A stretch of DNA of 64,000 bases from an uncultured Prevotella sp. (GTDB taxonomy: Bacteria > Bacteroidota > Bacteroidia > Bacteroidales > Bacteroidaceae): assembly GCA_902497035.1 (NCBI GenBank), contig CABVDL010000002.1, positions 1 through 64,000 of the forward strand, written 5' to 3'. How positions within the stretch are numbered: position 1 is the first letter of the stretch; the number at the start of each line of letters is the position of its first letter. This document shows, piece by piece, positions 26,510-35,103 of the stretch. The notes under the pieces were generated by a model that worked only from the letters and a program-made list of their open reading frames with translations, was not told the DNA's origin and did not search any database. Made by a program: the position numbers and the translations under genes.

Positions 26510-28471
26510 ATGAAAATAAAGGATAACCAATCGTTTGAATACAGCGACGAGCGTTTCGCCGACCTGCAGATGCTGCGCTACCGGCTCACGGGTTTTGACG
26601 CGCTTACGCTTCAACAGAAAATCTATGTTTATTATCTTGCCAAGGCAACTTTGTCTGGACGTGACATCGTCACCGACCAGTTTGGCAAATACAATCTTGC
26701 CGTCCGCAAGACGCTGGAGGCCGTCTATGTAAATGGCAACGACCGCGATTCTCGTGAGTTTAAGGCCATGGCTGTCTATCTGAAGAGGCTGTGGTTCTCC
26801 AATGGCATTTACCATCATTATGGGTGCGAGAAATTCGCGCCCGAATTTAGCGAAACCTGGCTGCGGCATGAGGTGGGGCTACTCGCTCCCAGTCTTCTTC
26901 CCCTGAGTACCGGGGAAAGCGTCGGGGAGTTGCTTGATACGCTTTGCCCTGTGATTTTCAACCCTGCCGTGCTGCCCAAGCGCGTTAACCTGAATACGGC
27001 CGAGGATGTGGTCAGAACTTCTGCGTGCAACTTCTATGAGGGTGTCTCTCAGCAGGAGGCTACAGCGTTTTACCAACAGCAGCGCGACCCCGGTTGTGGC
27101 GACTGCCAGCCCTCGTGGGGACTGAATTCCAAGTTGGTGAAGGCTGACGGACATCTCATGGAGGAAACATACACGGTTACTGGACTCTATGCGCCGGCTA
27201 TCAGGCAAATTGTCCATTGGCTCAATAAGGCTGCCGACTATGCTGACAATGCCAGGCAGTGTGAGCTGATACAGCTACTCGTCAGATATTATGAAACCGG
27301 TGACCTGCGCCTTTTCGACGAGTACAGCATCAAATGGCTGCAGGAGCAGGAGGGCGACATCGATTTCATCAACGGTTTCATTGAGGTCTATGGCGACCCA
27401 TTGGGCATCAAAGGCTCATGGGAGGGACTGGTAGAATACAAGGACCATGAGGCCACCCGCCGCACGCGCCTCATTTCAGAGAACGCGCAGTGGTTTGAGG
27501 ACCATTCGCCTGTTGACCCTCGCTTCAGGAAGCCAAGGGTCAAGGGCGTCACGGCCAACGTCATCTGTGCCGCAATGCTTGGCGGCGACGAATACCCCTC
27601 GTCGGCCATCGGTATCAATCTGCCCAATGCCGACTGGATAAGGGCACGCTACGGCTCCAAGAGCGTAACTATCGGTAATCTGACCGATGCTTACAAGAAG
27701 GCTGCCCATGGCAATGGGATGATGGCCGAGTTTGTCATTGACGATTACACCCGCCAGCTCATCGACCGGTATGGCGACCTTTGCGACGACCTTCACACCG
27801 ACCTTCACGAATGTCTCGGCCACGGCAGCGGACAACTGTTGCCTGGCGTGGTGTCAGATGCACTGCGCTCTTACGGCAGCACTATTGAGGAGGCCCGCGC
27901 CGACCTCTTCGGCCTGTATTATCTAGCCGATGACAAATTGGTCGAGCTTGGCCTCGTTCCTGATGGTGAGGCCTATAAGAGCCAGTATTACACCTATCTG
28001 ATGAACGGCCTGCTGACACAGATGGTGCGTATCAGACCCGGCCACCAGATAGAGGAGGCTCACATGCGCAACCGTGCCATCATCGCCCGCTGGTGTCTGG
28101 CCAACGGCAAGGGTGCCGTGTCGCTGGTCAGACGCGATGGCAAGACTTATGTTGAGATAACTGATTACCCGGCACTCCGTCAGTGCTTTGCGCGCCTGTT
28201 GGCAGAGGTGCAGCGCATTAAGAGCGAGGGCGACTATGAGGCCGCCCGCAGCCTAGTGGAAGACTATGGCGTGAGCGTGGACAGCGCGTTGCATGCCGAG
28301 GTGCTGTCACGCTACGAGCGGCTGGGCATAGCGCCATACAAGGGCTTCATCAATCCCAGGCTCATCCCGGTGACCGGCCAAGACGGCACCATCGTTGACA
28401 TTCGTGTCGATTATACTGAGGCCTACGACCATCAGATGTTGCGCTACTCCCGCGAGTATGGCTTCCTTTAG
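26510..28471 (+). CDS. Dipeptidyl peptidase III (family M49)
   Basis: Zinc metallopeptidase that removes dipeptides from the N-terminus of short peptides. Over 653 residues the M49 signatures are present: HECLGH (H433, E434, H438), which is the HExxxH zinc site, and EEARAD with the third zinc ligand E461. The flanking GHGSGQLLPG fits the family. No signal peptide is visible at the chosen ATG (MKIKDNQSFEYSD), so it should be cytoplasmic. The length is close to characterised Bacteroides DPP III. An AlkD-like gene follows after 33 bases, probably in the same transcript. A role in amino-acid supply from imported peptides fits the other peptidases in this window. Confidence 0.95.
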   Translation: MKIKDNQSFEYSDERFADLQMLRYRLTGFDALTLQQKIYVYYLAKATLSGRDIVTDQFGKYNLAVRKTLEAVYVNGNDRDSREFKAMAVYLKRLWFSNGIYHHYGCEKFAPEFSETWLRHEVGLLAPSLLPLSTGESVGELLDTLCPVIFNPAVLPKRVNLNTAEDVVRTSACNFYEGVSQQEATAFYQQQRDPGCGDCQPSWGLNSKLVKADGHLMEETYTVTGLYAPAIRQIVHWLNKAADYADNARQCELIQLLVRYYETGDLRLFDEYSIKWLQEQEGDIDFINGFIEVYGDPLGIKGSWEGLVEYKDHEATRRTRLISENAQWFEDHSPVDPRFRKPRVKGVTANVICAAMLGGDEYPSSAIGINLPNADWIRARYGSKSVTIGNLTDAYKKAAHGNGMMAEFVIDDYTRQLIDRYGDLCDDLHTDLHECLGHGSGQLLPGVVSDALRSYGSTIEEARADLFGLYYLADDKLVELGLVPDGEAYKSQYYTYLMNGLLTQMVRIRPGHQIEEAHMRNRAIIARWCLANGKGAVSLVRRDGKTYVEITDYPALRQCFARLLAEVQRIKSEGDYEAARSLVEDYGVSVDSALHAEVLSRYERLGIAPYKGFINPRLIPVTGQDGTIVDIRVDYTEAYDHQMLRYSREYGFL

Positions 28472-28504
28472 ACAATAAATGCGCCATTGGGACGTTAAGA
28501 CAGT

Positions 28505-29128
28505 ATGGAACCGACAGAAGTAGAAAATAAGATAAAGGAGATAAAACGGAGCTTCCGGCTTATGATGAACGGCCCCGCGTCGCAGTCCATGCGCGAGAAA
28601 GGCGTGGAGTATCACCTCAACTGGGGAGTACCGCTTATGGAGTTGCGTGCCCTTGCCAAGGATATCGGTCAGGATTACCACCTTGCCATTGCCCTGTGGA
28701 AGGAAGATATCCGTGAGTGCAAGATACTGGCCACGCTTGTCATGCCCCACGGCCGTATGCCCAAGGATATTGCCGGGCTGTGGATGGATCAGGTGCGGTC
28801 GCAGGAGATGGCCGAGATGTTGGCTTTCAATCTTTTGCAATATGTTGACTATGCGCCCGAGATAGCCTACAGGTGGATGGCCAGCGGCAAGCCCACTTAT
28901 CTCATTTGTGCCTTCGACATCGTAGGCCGTCTTTTTATGCGTGGGCAGGAGCCCAATGAGCGGGGCGTCAATGAGTTCATCGACCAGGCTATAGCGGCGC
29001 TTCACGACCCGGTGACAGGTGTCCGCCATGCGGCGATGAACGCCCTCATCCGCTTTGCTGACCTCGGCCTGGTCTATGAGCGTATGGCTCAGTCGGCCAC
29101 GCGCCGCGCCGGCTTCGATTTCCTTTGA
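28505..29128 (+). CDS. AlkD-like DNA alkylation repair/HEAT-repeat protein
   Basis: Protein of 207 residues, all-helical, with sequence of the DNA alkylation repair (AlkD/AlkC) HEAT-like family: WGVPLMELRALAKDIGQDY near the start, then LWKEDIRECKILATLV and the helices around YAPEIAYRWM. AlkD enzymes excise 3- and 7-methylpurines without base flipping. The key residues of Bacillus AlkD (Trp109, Asp113, Trp187) cannot be confirmed by eye, so a catalytic role is only probable. It sits 33 bases after DPP III. Confidence 0.75.
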   Translation: MEPTEVENKIKEIKRSFRLMMNGPASQSMREKGVEYHLNWGVPLMELRALAKDIGQDYHLAIALWKEDIRECKILATLVMPHGRMPKDIAGLWMDQVRSQEMAEMLAFNLLQYVDYAPEIAYRWMASGKPTYLICAFDIVGRLFMRGQEPNERGVNEFIDQAIAALHDPVTGVRHAAMNALIRFADLGLVYERMAQSATRRAGFDFL

Positions 29129-29266
29129 GTTCAGCCCTCATCCTGTATGCGGGAATGAACAGCCGTGAGAGGGGATATAGGCCATAAACTATCTTAAAAT
29201 AAACTTAATAAGAGCCTTTTTAATATTATTTAGTTGGCTATTTTCCCTGCTCTACATAGAATGTTG

Positions 29267-29274
29267 TATTTTTG
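29267..29274 (+). promoter_or_regulatory. Possible -7 element of the moxR-bat operon
   Basis: TATTTTTG matches TAnnTTTG, 35 bases before the moxR ATG. No TTTG or TTGG stands at the expected distance upstream, so the promoter is weak or needs an activator. Confidence 0.45.
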
Positions 29275-29309
29275 CAGCTTGAAAAAATAATGCAAAATAC
29301 AAGAATATT

Positions 29310-30305
29310 ATGGCAGAATCAGTAGATATTCGCGAGCTGAACATTCTCATAGAGCAGCAGAGCGGATTTGTCACTAACCTGGTGAATGGCATGAACCGCG
29401 TCATTGTCGGTCAGCGTCACCTTATCGACACCTTGCTCATCTCGCTGCTCAGCGATGGCCATATCCTTCTCGAAGGCGTTCCCGGACTTGCCAAGACACT
29501 GGCCATCAAGACGCTGGCACAGCTCATCGATGCCGACTTCTCACGCATCCAGTTCACCCCAGACTTGCTTCCGGCCGATGTTGTCGGCACACTGATTTAT
29601 TCGCAGAAGGACGAGAGCTTCCATGTGAAGAAAGGCCCTGTGTTTGCCAACTTCGTACTGGCCGACGAGATTAACCGTGCGCCTGCCAAGGTGCAGAGCG
29701 CACTGCTTGAGGCCATGCAGGAGCATCAGGTGACTATCGGCGATAATACGTTTAAGTTGCCCAAACCTTTCCTCGTGATGGCCACGCAGAACCCCATTGA
29801 GCAGGAGGGCACCTATCAGTTGCCTGAGGCCCAGGTTGACCGTTTCATGCTGAAGGTGGTCATTGACTATCCTACCATTGATGAGGAAAAGCAGATTATC
29901 CGGGAGAACATCCAGGGCAGCATGCCCGAGGTTAGTCCCGTTACCTCTGCTGATGAGATACTGAAGGCCCGCGAGGTGGTCAGTCAGGTCTATATTGATG
30001 ATAAGATTTCCCAGTATATTGCCGACATCGTCTTCGCTTCGCGTTACCCCGACCGCTACGGACTGAAGGAGCTGAAAGACATGATTACCTTCGGTGGCTC
30101 GCCGCGTGCGAGCATCAACCTGGCCAAGGCCTCACGCGCCTATGCCTTCATCAAGCACCGCGGCTATGTAGTGCCGGAGGACGTGCGCGCCGTTGCCCAC
30201 GATGTGATGCGTCACCGTATCGGACTGAGCTACGAGGCTGAGGCTGCCAATGTGAGCAGTGAGGAGATTGTCAGTAAAATTATCAACAAGGTGGAGGTGC
30301 CTTGA
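29310..30305 (+). CDS. MoxR-family AAA+ ATPase
   Basis: Chaperone-like ATPase of 331 residues that works with von Willebrand factor A (VWA) proteins, here BatA and BatB encoded downstream. Seen: Walker A in LLEGVPGLAKTLAIKTL (about 52-68), Walker B VLADEINRAPAKVQSALL, sensor 1 ATQNPIEQEGTYQLPEAQ and the C-terminal lid with GGSPRASINL. It is cytoplasmic and is the first gene of the aerotolerance-type operon. Its stop overlaps the DUF58 start by four bases (ATGA), showing tight coupling. Confidence 0.95.
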   Translation: MAESVDIRELNILIEQQSGFVTNLVNGMNRVIVGQRHLIDTLLISLLSDGHILLEGVPGLAKTLAIKTLAQLIDADFSRIQFTPDLLPADVVGTLIYSQKDESFHVKKGPVFANFVLADEINRAPAKVQSALLEAMQEHQVTIGDNTFKLPKPFLVMATQNPIEQEGTYQLPEAQVDRFMLKVVIDYPTIDEEKQIIRENIQGSMPEVSPVTSADEILKAREVVSQVYIDDKISQYIADIVFASRYPDRYGLKELKDMITFGGSPRASINLAKASRAYAFIKHRGYVVPEDVRAVAHDVMRHRIGLSYEAEAANVSSEEIVSKIINKVEVP

Positions 30306-31174
30306 TGGAGACTTCAGAGATTTTAAGAAAGGTAAGGAAGATTGAGATTAAGACGCGCGGACTGAGTCAGAACATCTTTGCTGGCCAATACCATTCCGCC
30401 TTCAAGGGCAAGGGTATGGAATTTGCAGAGGTGAGGGAGTATCAGTTCGGCGATGATGTGCGTGACATCGACTGGAATGTCACGGCGCGCTTTCATCGTC
30501 CTTACGTCAAAATCTTTGAAGAGGAGCGTGAGCTGACGGTGATGCTGCTCATTGACGTGTCCGGCTCGCTCGATTTCGGCACTATGGGGCAGACCAAGCG
30601 TGACATGGTGACGGAGATTGCCGCCACCATCGCTTTCTCGGCCATACAGAACAACGACAAGATTGGCGTGGTGTTCTTTTCTGACCGCATTGAGAAGTAT
30701 ATCCCCCCAAAGAAGGGCCGCCGCCACATCCTTTATATCATCCGTGAGTTGCTCGATTTCCAGCCCGAGAGCCGCAAGACTGACGTCGGCATGGCCACGG
30801 CCTTTCTGACGCGGGCGATGAAGCGGCGTTGCACCTCGTTCGTCATCAGCGACTTCTACGACAACAAGGATTTTCTGCAGGAAATGGAGATTGCCAACCG
30901 CAAACACGACGTTGTCGCCATTCAGGTGTATGACCAGCGTGCCAGACAGTTGCCCAATATTGGTCTGATGAAGGTGCGTGATGCCGAAAGCGGCCACGAG
31001 ATGTATATCGATACCGCAGACAAGCGGCTGCGCCGCGCCCATACGCAATACTGGCTTAGCCGCGAGCAGTATCTCAAGAGCACCTTTGCCAAGAGCAAAG
31101 TCGATTGGACATCGGTTGCCACCAATGAGGACTATGCCAAGGCTCTGATGCTGCTGTTCAAGCGCCGGGCCTGA
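30302..31174 (+). CDS. DUF58 domain protein of the bat operon
   Basis: Protein of 290 residues with the DUF58 signature GMEFAEVREYQFGDDVRDID at about 39-58, followed by a VWA-like fold with the metal site DVSGSLD (DxSxS) near residue 84. DUF58 proteins nearly always accompany MoxR ATPases and VWA proteins. No signal peptide or membrane segment is seen, so it is cytoplasmic. The molecular role is not established; a part in assembling or regulating the membrane VWA proteins BatA and BatB is inferred from the operon. Confidence 0.92.
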   Translation: MMETSEILRKVRKIEIKTRGLSQNIFAGQYHSAFKGKGMEFAEVREYQFGDDVRDIDWNVTARFHRPYVKIFEEERELTVMLLIDVSGSLDFGTMGQTKRDMVTEIAATIAFSAIQNNDKIGVVFFSDRIEKYIPPKKGRRHILYIIRELLDFQPESRKTDVGMATAFLTRAMKRRCTSFVISDFYDNKDFLQEMEIANRKHDVVAIQVYDQRARQLPNIGLMKVRDAESGHEMYIDTADKRLRRAHTQYWLSREQYLKSTFAKSKVDWTSVATNEDYAKALMLLFKRRA

Positions 31175-31190
31175 TAAATTAATGTGACAG

Positions 31191-32270
31191 ATGAAGATAC
31201 AGTTACGCTATATATTGACTATTCTTTTGCTTGTCAATGGCCTGCTTGGCCGCGCCCAAGTGACGGTCGAGCAGATGGTTGACTCCATCGGCATTCTGGT
31301 CGGTGAGCAGGCTCATCTCACCCTTCGCGTGACGATGCCGGAGGGTTCCCGCTTACAGTGGCCGGGGCTTAAGGAGCGTCAGTATGTCACCCCAGGTGTG
31401 GAGATAGTGGAGGTGGCCCCGGCCGACACCGTCGGACGAGAGGGCAACAGTCTGAAGGTGAGCAGGGTCTATACGATAACATCGTTTGACGAGCGCCTCT
31501 ATGCTATTCCTGCGCTGAAGGTGAAGGTTAACGGTAAGTCCTATCAGGGTGCCACGTCGGCCTTGAAGGTGATAACAATGGATGTAGATACGTTGCATCC
31601 CAACCAGTTCTTCCCACCGAAGGACGTACAGGACAATCCTTTCCTGTGGTCGGAGTTTGCGCCTTATTTCTGGCTCTCGCTGTTGTTGATTGCCCTTGCG
31701 CTGACAGGCTTCTATCTCTATCTGCGCCTTCGCGAGAACAAGCCTGTCATCACCAGGATACGCATCGTGCGCCACATTCCGCCCCATCAGCGCGCACTCA
31801 ATGCCATTGAGAAAATCAAGGCTGAGCGGATGCCGTCGGGCGAGGACCAGAAGGCTTACTACACGCAGCTCACCGACACCCTTAGGAAATACATTCAGGA
31901 GCGTTTCGGCTTCAATGCCATGGAGATGACCTCCGACCAGATTATCGACCAACTGAGACAGGCCGGCGACCAGAAGATGATTGACGAGCTGCGCGAGCTG
32001 TTCCGTACTGCCGACCTTGTGAAGTTCGCAAAATACTCCACTCTTCTCAATGAGAACGACCTCAATCTGGTCAATGCCGTCAACTTCATTGACGAAACCA
32101 AGCTGGAGGGGCAGAATGTGGAGGAACGCATCGTGCCACAGCTCAGTGACGACGAGAAACGGGAGCGCACGAGCCGCATCACCATCAAGTCGCTGCTGTA
32201 TGGCATCGGTCTCGTCACCGCGGCCCTGCTGGTGTATGTCATCTACAACATCTATCTGTTGCTATCGTGA
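31191..32270 (+). CDS. Membrane protein of unknown function in the bat operon
   Basis: 359 residues: signal peptide (cleavage near GRAQVT), a periplasmic beta-rich domain (about 25-150), one transmembrane helix (about 158-178, WLSLLLIALALTGFYLYL), a cytoplasmic helical part containing LRKYIQERFGFNAMEMTSDQ, and a second transmembrane helix at the C-terminus (about 335-357). The cytoplasmic part resembles DUF4381-type proteins found beside MoxR/VWA genes and the tail of BatD. It lies 16 bases after DUF58 and 33 bases before batA, so it should belong to the same complex. No function can be assigned. Confidence 0.82.
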   Translation: MKIQLRYILTILLLVNGLLGRAQVTVEQMVDSIGILVGEQAHLTLRVTMPEGSRLQWPGLKERQYVTPGVEIVEVAPADTVGREGNSLKVSRVYTITSFDERLYAIPALKVKVNGKSYQGATSALKVITMDVDTLHPNQFFPPKDVQDNPFLWSEFAPYFWLSLLLIALALTGFYLYLRLRENKPVITRIRIVRHIPPHQRALNAIEKIKAERMPSGEDQKAYYTQLTDTLRKYIQERFGFNAMEMTSDQIIDQLRQAGDQKMIDELRELFRTADLVKFAKYSTLLNENDLNLVNAVNFIDETKLEGQNVEERIVPQLSDDEKRERTSRITIKSLLYGIGLVTAALLVYVIYNIYLLLS

Positions 32271-32303
32271 CGACAGGCCGCACTACTAAAAGAAAAGATT
32301 GAA

Positions 32304-33305
32304 ATGGAGTTTGTAAATAAAGAATATTTCCTGCTGCTGCTCTTGCTCATTCCCTATGTGCTGTGGTATTTCCTCAAGCGCAGGGGCAGTGAGCCGACCA
32401 TGAGGATGAGCGACACTCGTGCTTATCTCACGGCTCCGAAAAGCTGGAGGGTGAGGCTGCTCGACATGCCAATGCTGTTGCGCTGCATCACCTTCGCGCT
32501 GATTGTTGTGGTGCTGGCGCGTCCTCAGACCCACAATTCCTGGGGCAGTAAGACCGTTGAGGGAATAGACATCATGCTGGCGATGGATGTGTCAACCTCC
32601 ATGCTGGCTGAGGATTTGAAGCCCAATCGCATCGAGGCGGCGAAGTCCGTGGCTGCCGAGTTCATCTCCGGCCGTCCCAACGACAATATCGGTCTGACCA
32701 TCTTCGCGGGTGAGGCATTTACCCAGTGTCCCATGACCACCGACCATGCGTCACTGCTCAATCTGCTGCAGAATGTGCGGACAGACATTGCCGCCCGCGG
32801 CATCATACAGGACGGCACTGCCATCGGCATGGGTCTGGCCAATGCCATAACCCGTCTGAAAACCTCAAAGGCCAAGAGCAAAGTCGTCATTCTGCTCACT
32901 GACGGCAGCAACAACATGGGCGACATCTCGCCAATGACCGCTGCTCAGATTGCCCATTCTTTGGGCATAAGGGTCTATACCATCGCCGTGGGAACCAATA
33001 AGGTGGCACCTTATCCCATGCCTGTAGGCGGCACGGTTCAGTATGTGAACATCCCTGTTGACATTGACACTATGACACTTGGCGACATCGCCGCTACGAC
33101 TGACGGTAATTTCTACCGCGCTACGAATACGGCGCAGCTGAAGCAGATTTACCGCGACATTGACCAATTGGAGAAGACCAAGATGGACGTGAAGAAATTC
33201 TCCAAGCGCTATGAGGCCTACCAGCCTTTCGCCCTGGCCGCCGTACTTTTCCTGCTGTTGGAAATTTTCCTGCGCAATACGGTGTTGCGTCGGATACCCG
33301 AATAG
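32304..33305 (+). CDS. batA: VWA-domain membrane protein BatA
   Basis: 333 residues: two N-terminal membrane helices (about 8-25 and 58-78), a VWA domain (about 90-280) and a C-terminal helix (about 305-325). The MIDAS metal site is intact: DVSTSM (DxSxS), the Thr of DGTAIGMG and Asp of LLTDGSNNMG. In Bacteroides fragilis the bat operon contributes to aerotolerance, probably through a protein complex in the inner membrane facing the periplasm. The following batB encodes a paralogue. Confidence 0.93.
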   Translation: MEFVNKEYFLLLLLLIPYVLWYFLKRRGSEPTMRMSDTRAYLTAPKSWRVRLLDMPMLLRCITFALIVVVLARPQTHNSWGSKTVEGIDIMLAMDVSTSMLAEDLKPNRIEAAKSVAAEFISGRPNDNIGLTIFAGEAFTQCPMTTDHASLLNLLQNVRTDIAARGIIQDGTAIGMGLANAITRLKTSKAKSKVVILLTDGSNNMGDISPMTAAQIAHSLGIRVYTIAVGTNKVAPYPMPVGGTVQYVNIPVDIDTMTLGDIAATTDGNFYRATNTAQLKQIYRDIDQLEKTKMDVKKFSKRYEAYQPFALAAVLFLLLEIFLRNTVLRRIPE

Positions 33306-33350
33306 AAACGTGAGGTATGTCTTACCCCTTCGTGAAACCGAGAGTTGAAT

Positions 33351-34385
33351 ATGTTAAGATTTGAAGATCCCATATATTTGTGGCTGCTGCTGCTCATACC
33401 GTTGCTGGCGGTGATACGCCTCTTCACCTGGCGCCGTCGCCGGTCCGCGTTGAGGAAGTTTGGAGACCCGGCCTTGTTGCGTCAGCTCATGCCTGACGTG
33501 TCGCGCTACCGGCCGACGGTCAAGTTCTGGCTGCTCAATGGAGCCTTGGCTGTGCTTGTGCTCATGCTGGCCCGTCCGCAGATGGGCAGCGGCATCTCCC
33601 ATGAGAAGCGCAATGGTATAGAGGCCATCATCTGTATGGATATTTCCAACTCCATGCGGGCCGAGGATGTGGCGCCCAGCCGTCTGGACAAGAGCAAGAT
33701 GCTCGTGGAGGACATGGTTGACCATTTCACCAACGACAAGATAGGACTTGTGGTGTTTGCGGGCGATGCTTTCGTGCAGTTGCCCATAACAAGTGACTAT
33801 GTATCGGCGAAAATGTTCCTGCAGAATATCGACCCGTCCCTCATCGAGACACAGGGTACCAACATCGGCGATGCCATCAAGGTGGCCATGCAGAGCTTTA
33901 CCCAGCAGGAAGGGGTGGGGCGCGCGATCATCGTCATCACCGATGGTGAGGACCACGAGGGCGGAGCTTTGGAGGCTGCGGCCGCAGCCAGGAAAAAAGG
34001 CATAAACGTGTTTATCCTTGGTGTGGGCAGTCCCAATGGCGCGCCCATTCCCATGGGCAACGGCGACTATCTCAAGGATGCGTCCGGGCAGACGGTGATG
34101 TCTGCGCTCAATGAGCAGATGTGCCGGCAGGTGGCCCAGGCCGGCAGCGGCATGTATATTCACGTTGACAACACCTCAGACGCTCAGGAGGAGCTGAATG
34201 ACCAGCTGACCAAACTGCAGAAGGGCGAGACCGACTCCGTGATTTACAGTCAGTACGATGAGCAGTTCCAGGCCTTCGGCATCTTGGCCATCATCCTGCT
34301 TGTTCTTGAGGTTTGTGTGCTGGATGTGAAAAATCCGAGGCTGAAGTCGCTCAGTCTGTTCAACAAAAAGCAAAGAACGAAATGA
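33351..34385 (+). CDS. batB: VWA-domain membrane protein BatB
   Basis: Paralogue of BatA, 344 residues. It begins with two membrane helices (about 8-25 and 58-76), has a VWA domain with MIDAS residues DISNSM and ITDGEDHEGG, and ends with a membrane helix near residue 310. The ATG at 33351 is preferred; a TTG two codons upstream (33345) is in frame. Its stop codon overlaps the batC start in ATGATGA, so the two are translationally coupled. The role is shared with BatA in the aerotolerance complex. Confidence 0.93.
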   Translation: MLRFEDPIYLWLLLLIPLLAVIRLFTWRRRRSALRKFGDPALLRQLMPDVSRYRPTVKFWLLNGALAVLVLMLARPQMGSGISHEKRNGIEAIICMDISNSMRAEDVAPSRLDKSKMLVEDMVDHFTNDKIGLVVFAGDAFVQLPITSDYVSAKMFLQNIDPSLIETQGTNIGDAIKVAMQSFTQQEGVGRAIIVITDGEDHEGGALEAAAAARKKGINVFILGVGSPNGAPIPMGNGDYLKDASGQTVMSALNEQMCRQVAQAGSGMYIHVDNTSDAQEELNDQLTKLQKGETDSVIYSQYDEQFQAFGILAIILLVLEVCVLDVKNPRLKSLSLFNKKQRTK

Positions 34386-35065
34386 TGAGGTGGTTAAAAT
34401 ATATAGGTGTTGTATGGCTTGCCCTTGTCGGGGTGCAGACGGTCATGGCGCAAAGCGACCGTAACTTCATTCGCAGTGGCAACCGTCTCTATCGGCAGCA
34501 GAACTACGCCAAGGCCGAGATAGAATACCGTAAGGCGTTGGCCAGGAACCCGCGCAATCCTCAGGCCATGTACAACTTAGGCTGCGCATTGCTGATGCAA
34601 CAGAAAGACAGTGCTGCCGTCGTGCAGTTCCAGAATGCGGGCAAGGCGGAGACGGCCAGGATGCGCAAGGCCATGGTGTATCACAACATTGGCGTTGCCT
34701 GCCAGAAGCACCAGCTTTTCGCAGAAGCCATACAGGCTTATGAGGAGAGTCTGAGGAACAACCCGTCTGACAATGAGACGCGCTACAACCTCGTGCTCTG
34801 CAAGCGGCAGCTGAAAAATCAGAAAAAGGACAATAAGAACAAACAGCAGCAGAAAAAGCAGCAGAAAGACAAGCAGCAGAATAAACAGAAAAATCAGAAT
34901 AAAGACCAGCAGAAGCAACAGCCAAAGCCGGACAACGAGAAGATGAGCAAGGACAACGCAGAGCAGCTGCTCAATTATGCCGAGCAGGAAGAGAAGGCCA
35001 CACAGCAGCGGTTGAACCGCAACAAGGTGCAGCCACAGCGCCGTCGCCTTGAGAAAAACTGGTAA
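34382..35065 (+). CDS. batC: TPR protein BatC with Lys/Gln-rich region
   Basis: 227 residues. An N-terminal signal or anchor helix (residues 3-20) is followed by three TPR units (about 25-140; NYAKAEIEYRKALARNPRNP and similar) and then about 55 residues composed almost only of Lys, Gln, Asn and Asp (about 141-195). The TPR part presumably binds partners in the periplasm; the low-complexity part has no known function. Start at the first of two adjacent ATG codons (34382 or 34385), overlapping the batB stop. An in-frame extension to 34313 lies inside batB and is rejected. Confidence 0.9.
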   Translation: MMRWLKYIGVVWLALVGVQTVMAQSDRNFIRSGNRLYRQQNYAKAEIEYRKALARNPRNPQAMYNLGCALLMQQKDSAAVVQFQNAGKAETARMRKAMVYHNIGVACQKHQLFAEAIQAYEESLRNNPSDNETRYNLVLCKRQLKNQKKDNKNKQQQKKQQKDKQQNKQKNQNKDQQKQQPKPDNEKMSKDNAEQLLNYAEQEEKATQQRLNRNKVQPQRRRLEKNW

Positions 35066-35103
35066 AGGCTTATCAAAGAACTTCATTCAGACGACTGAAA
35101 AAT

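Noticed and set aside
29129..29230. Terminator after the AlkD-like gene
   Set aside because: Only short AGGC/GCCT arms with a 30-base loop precede a T run; too weak to call.
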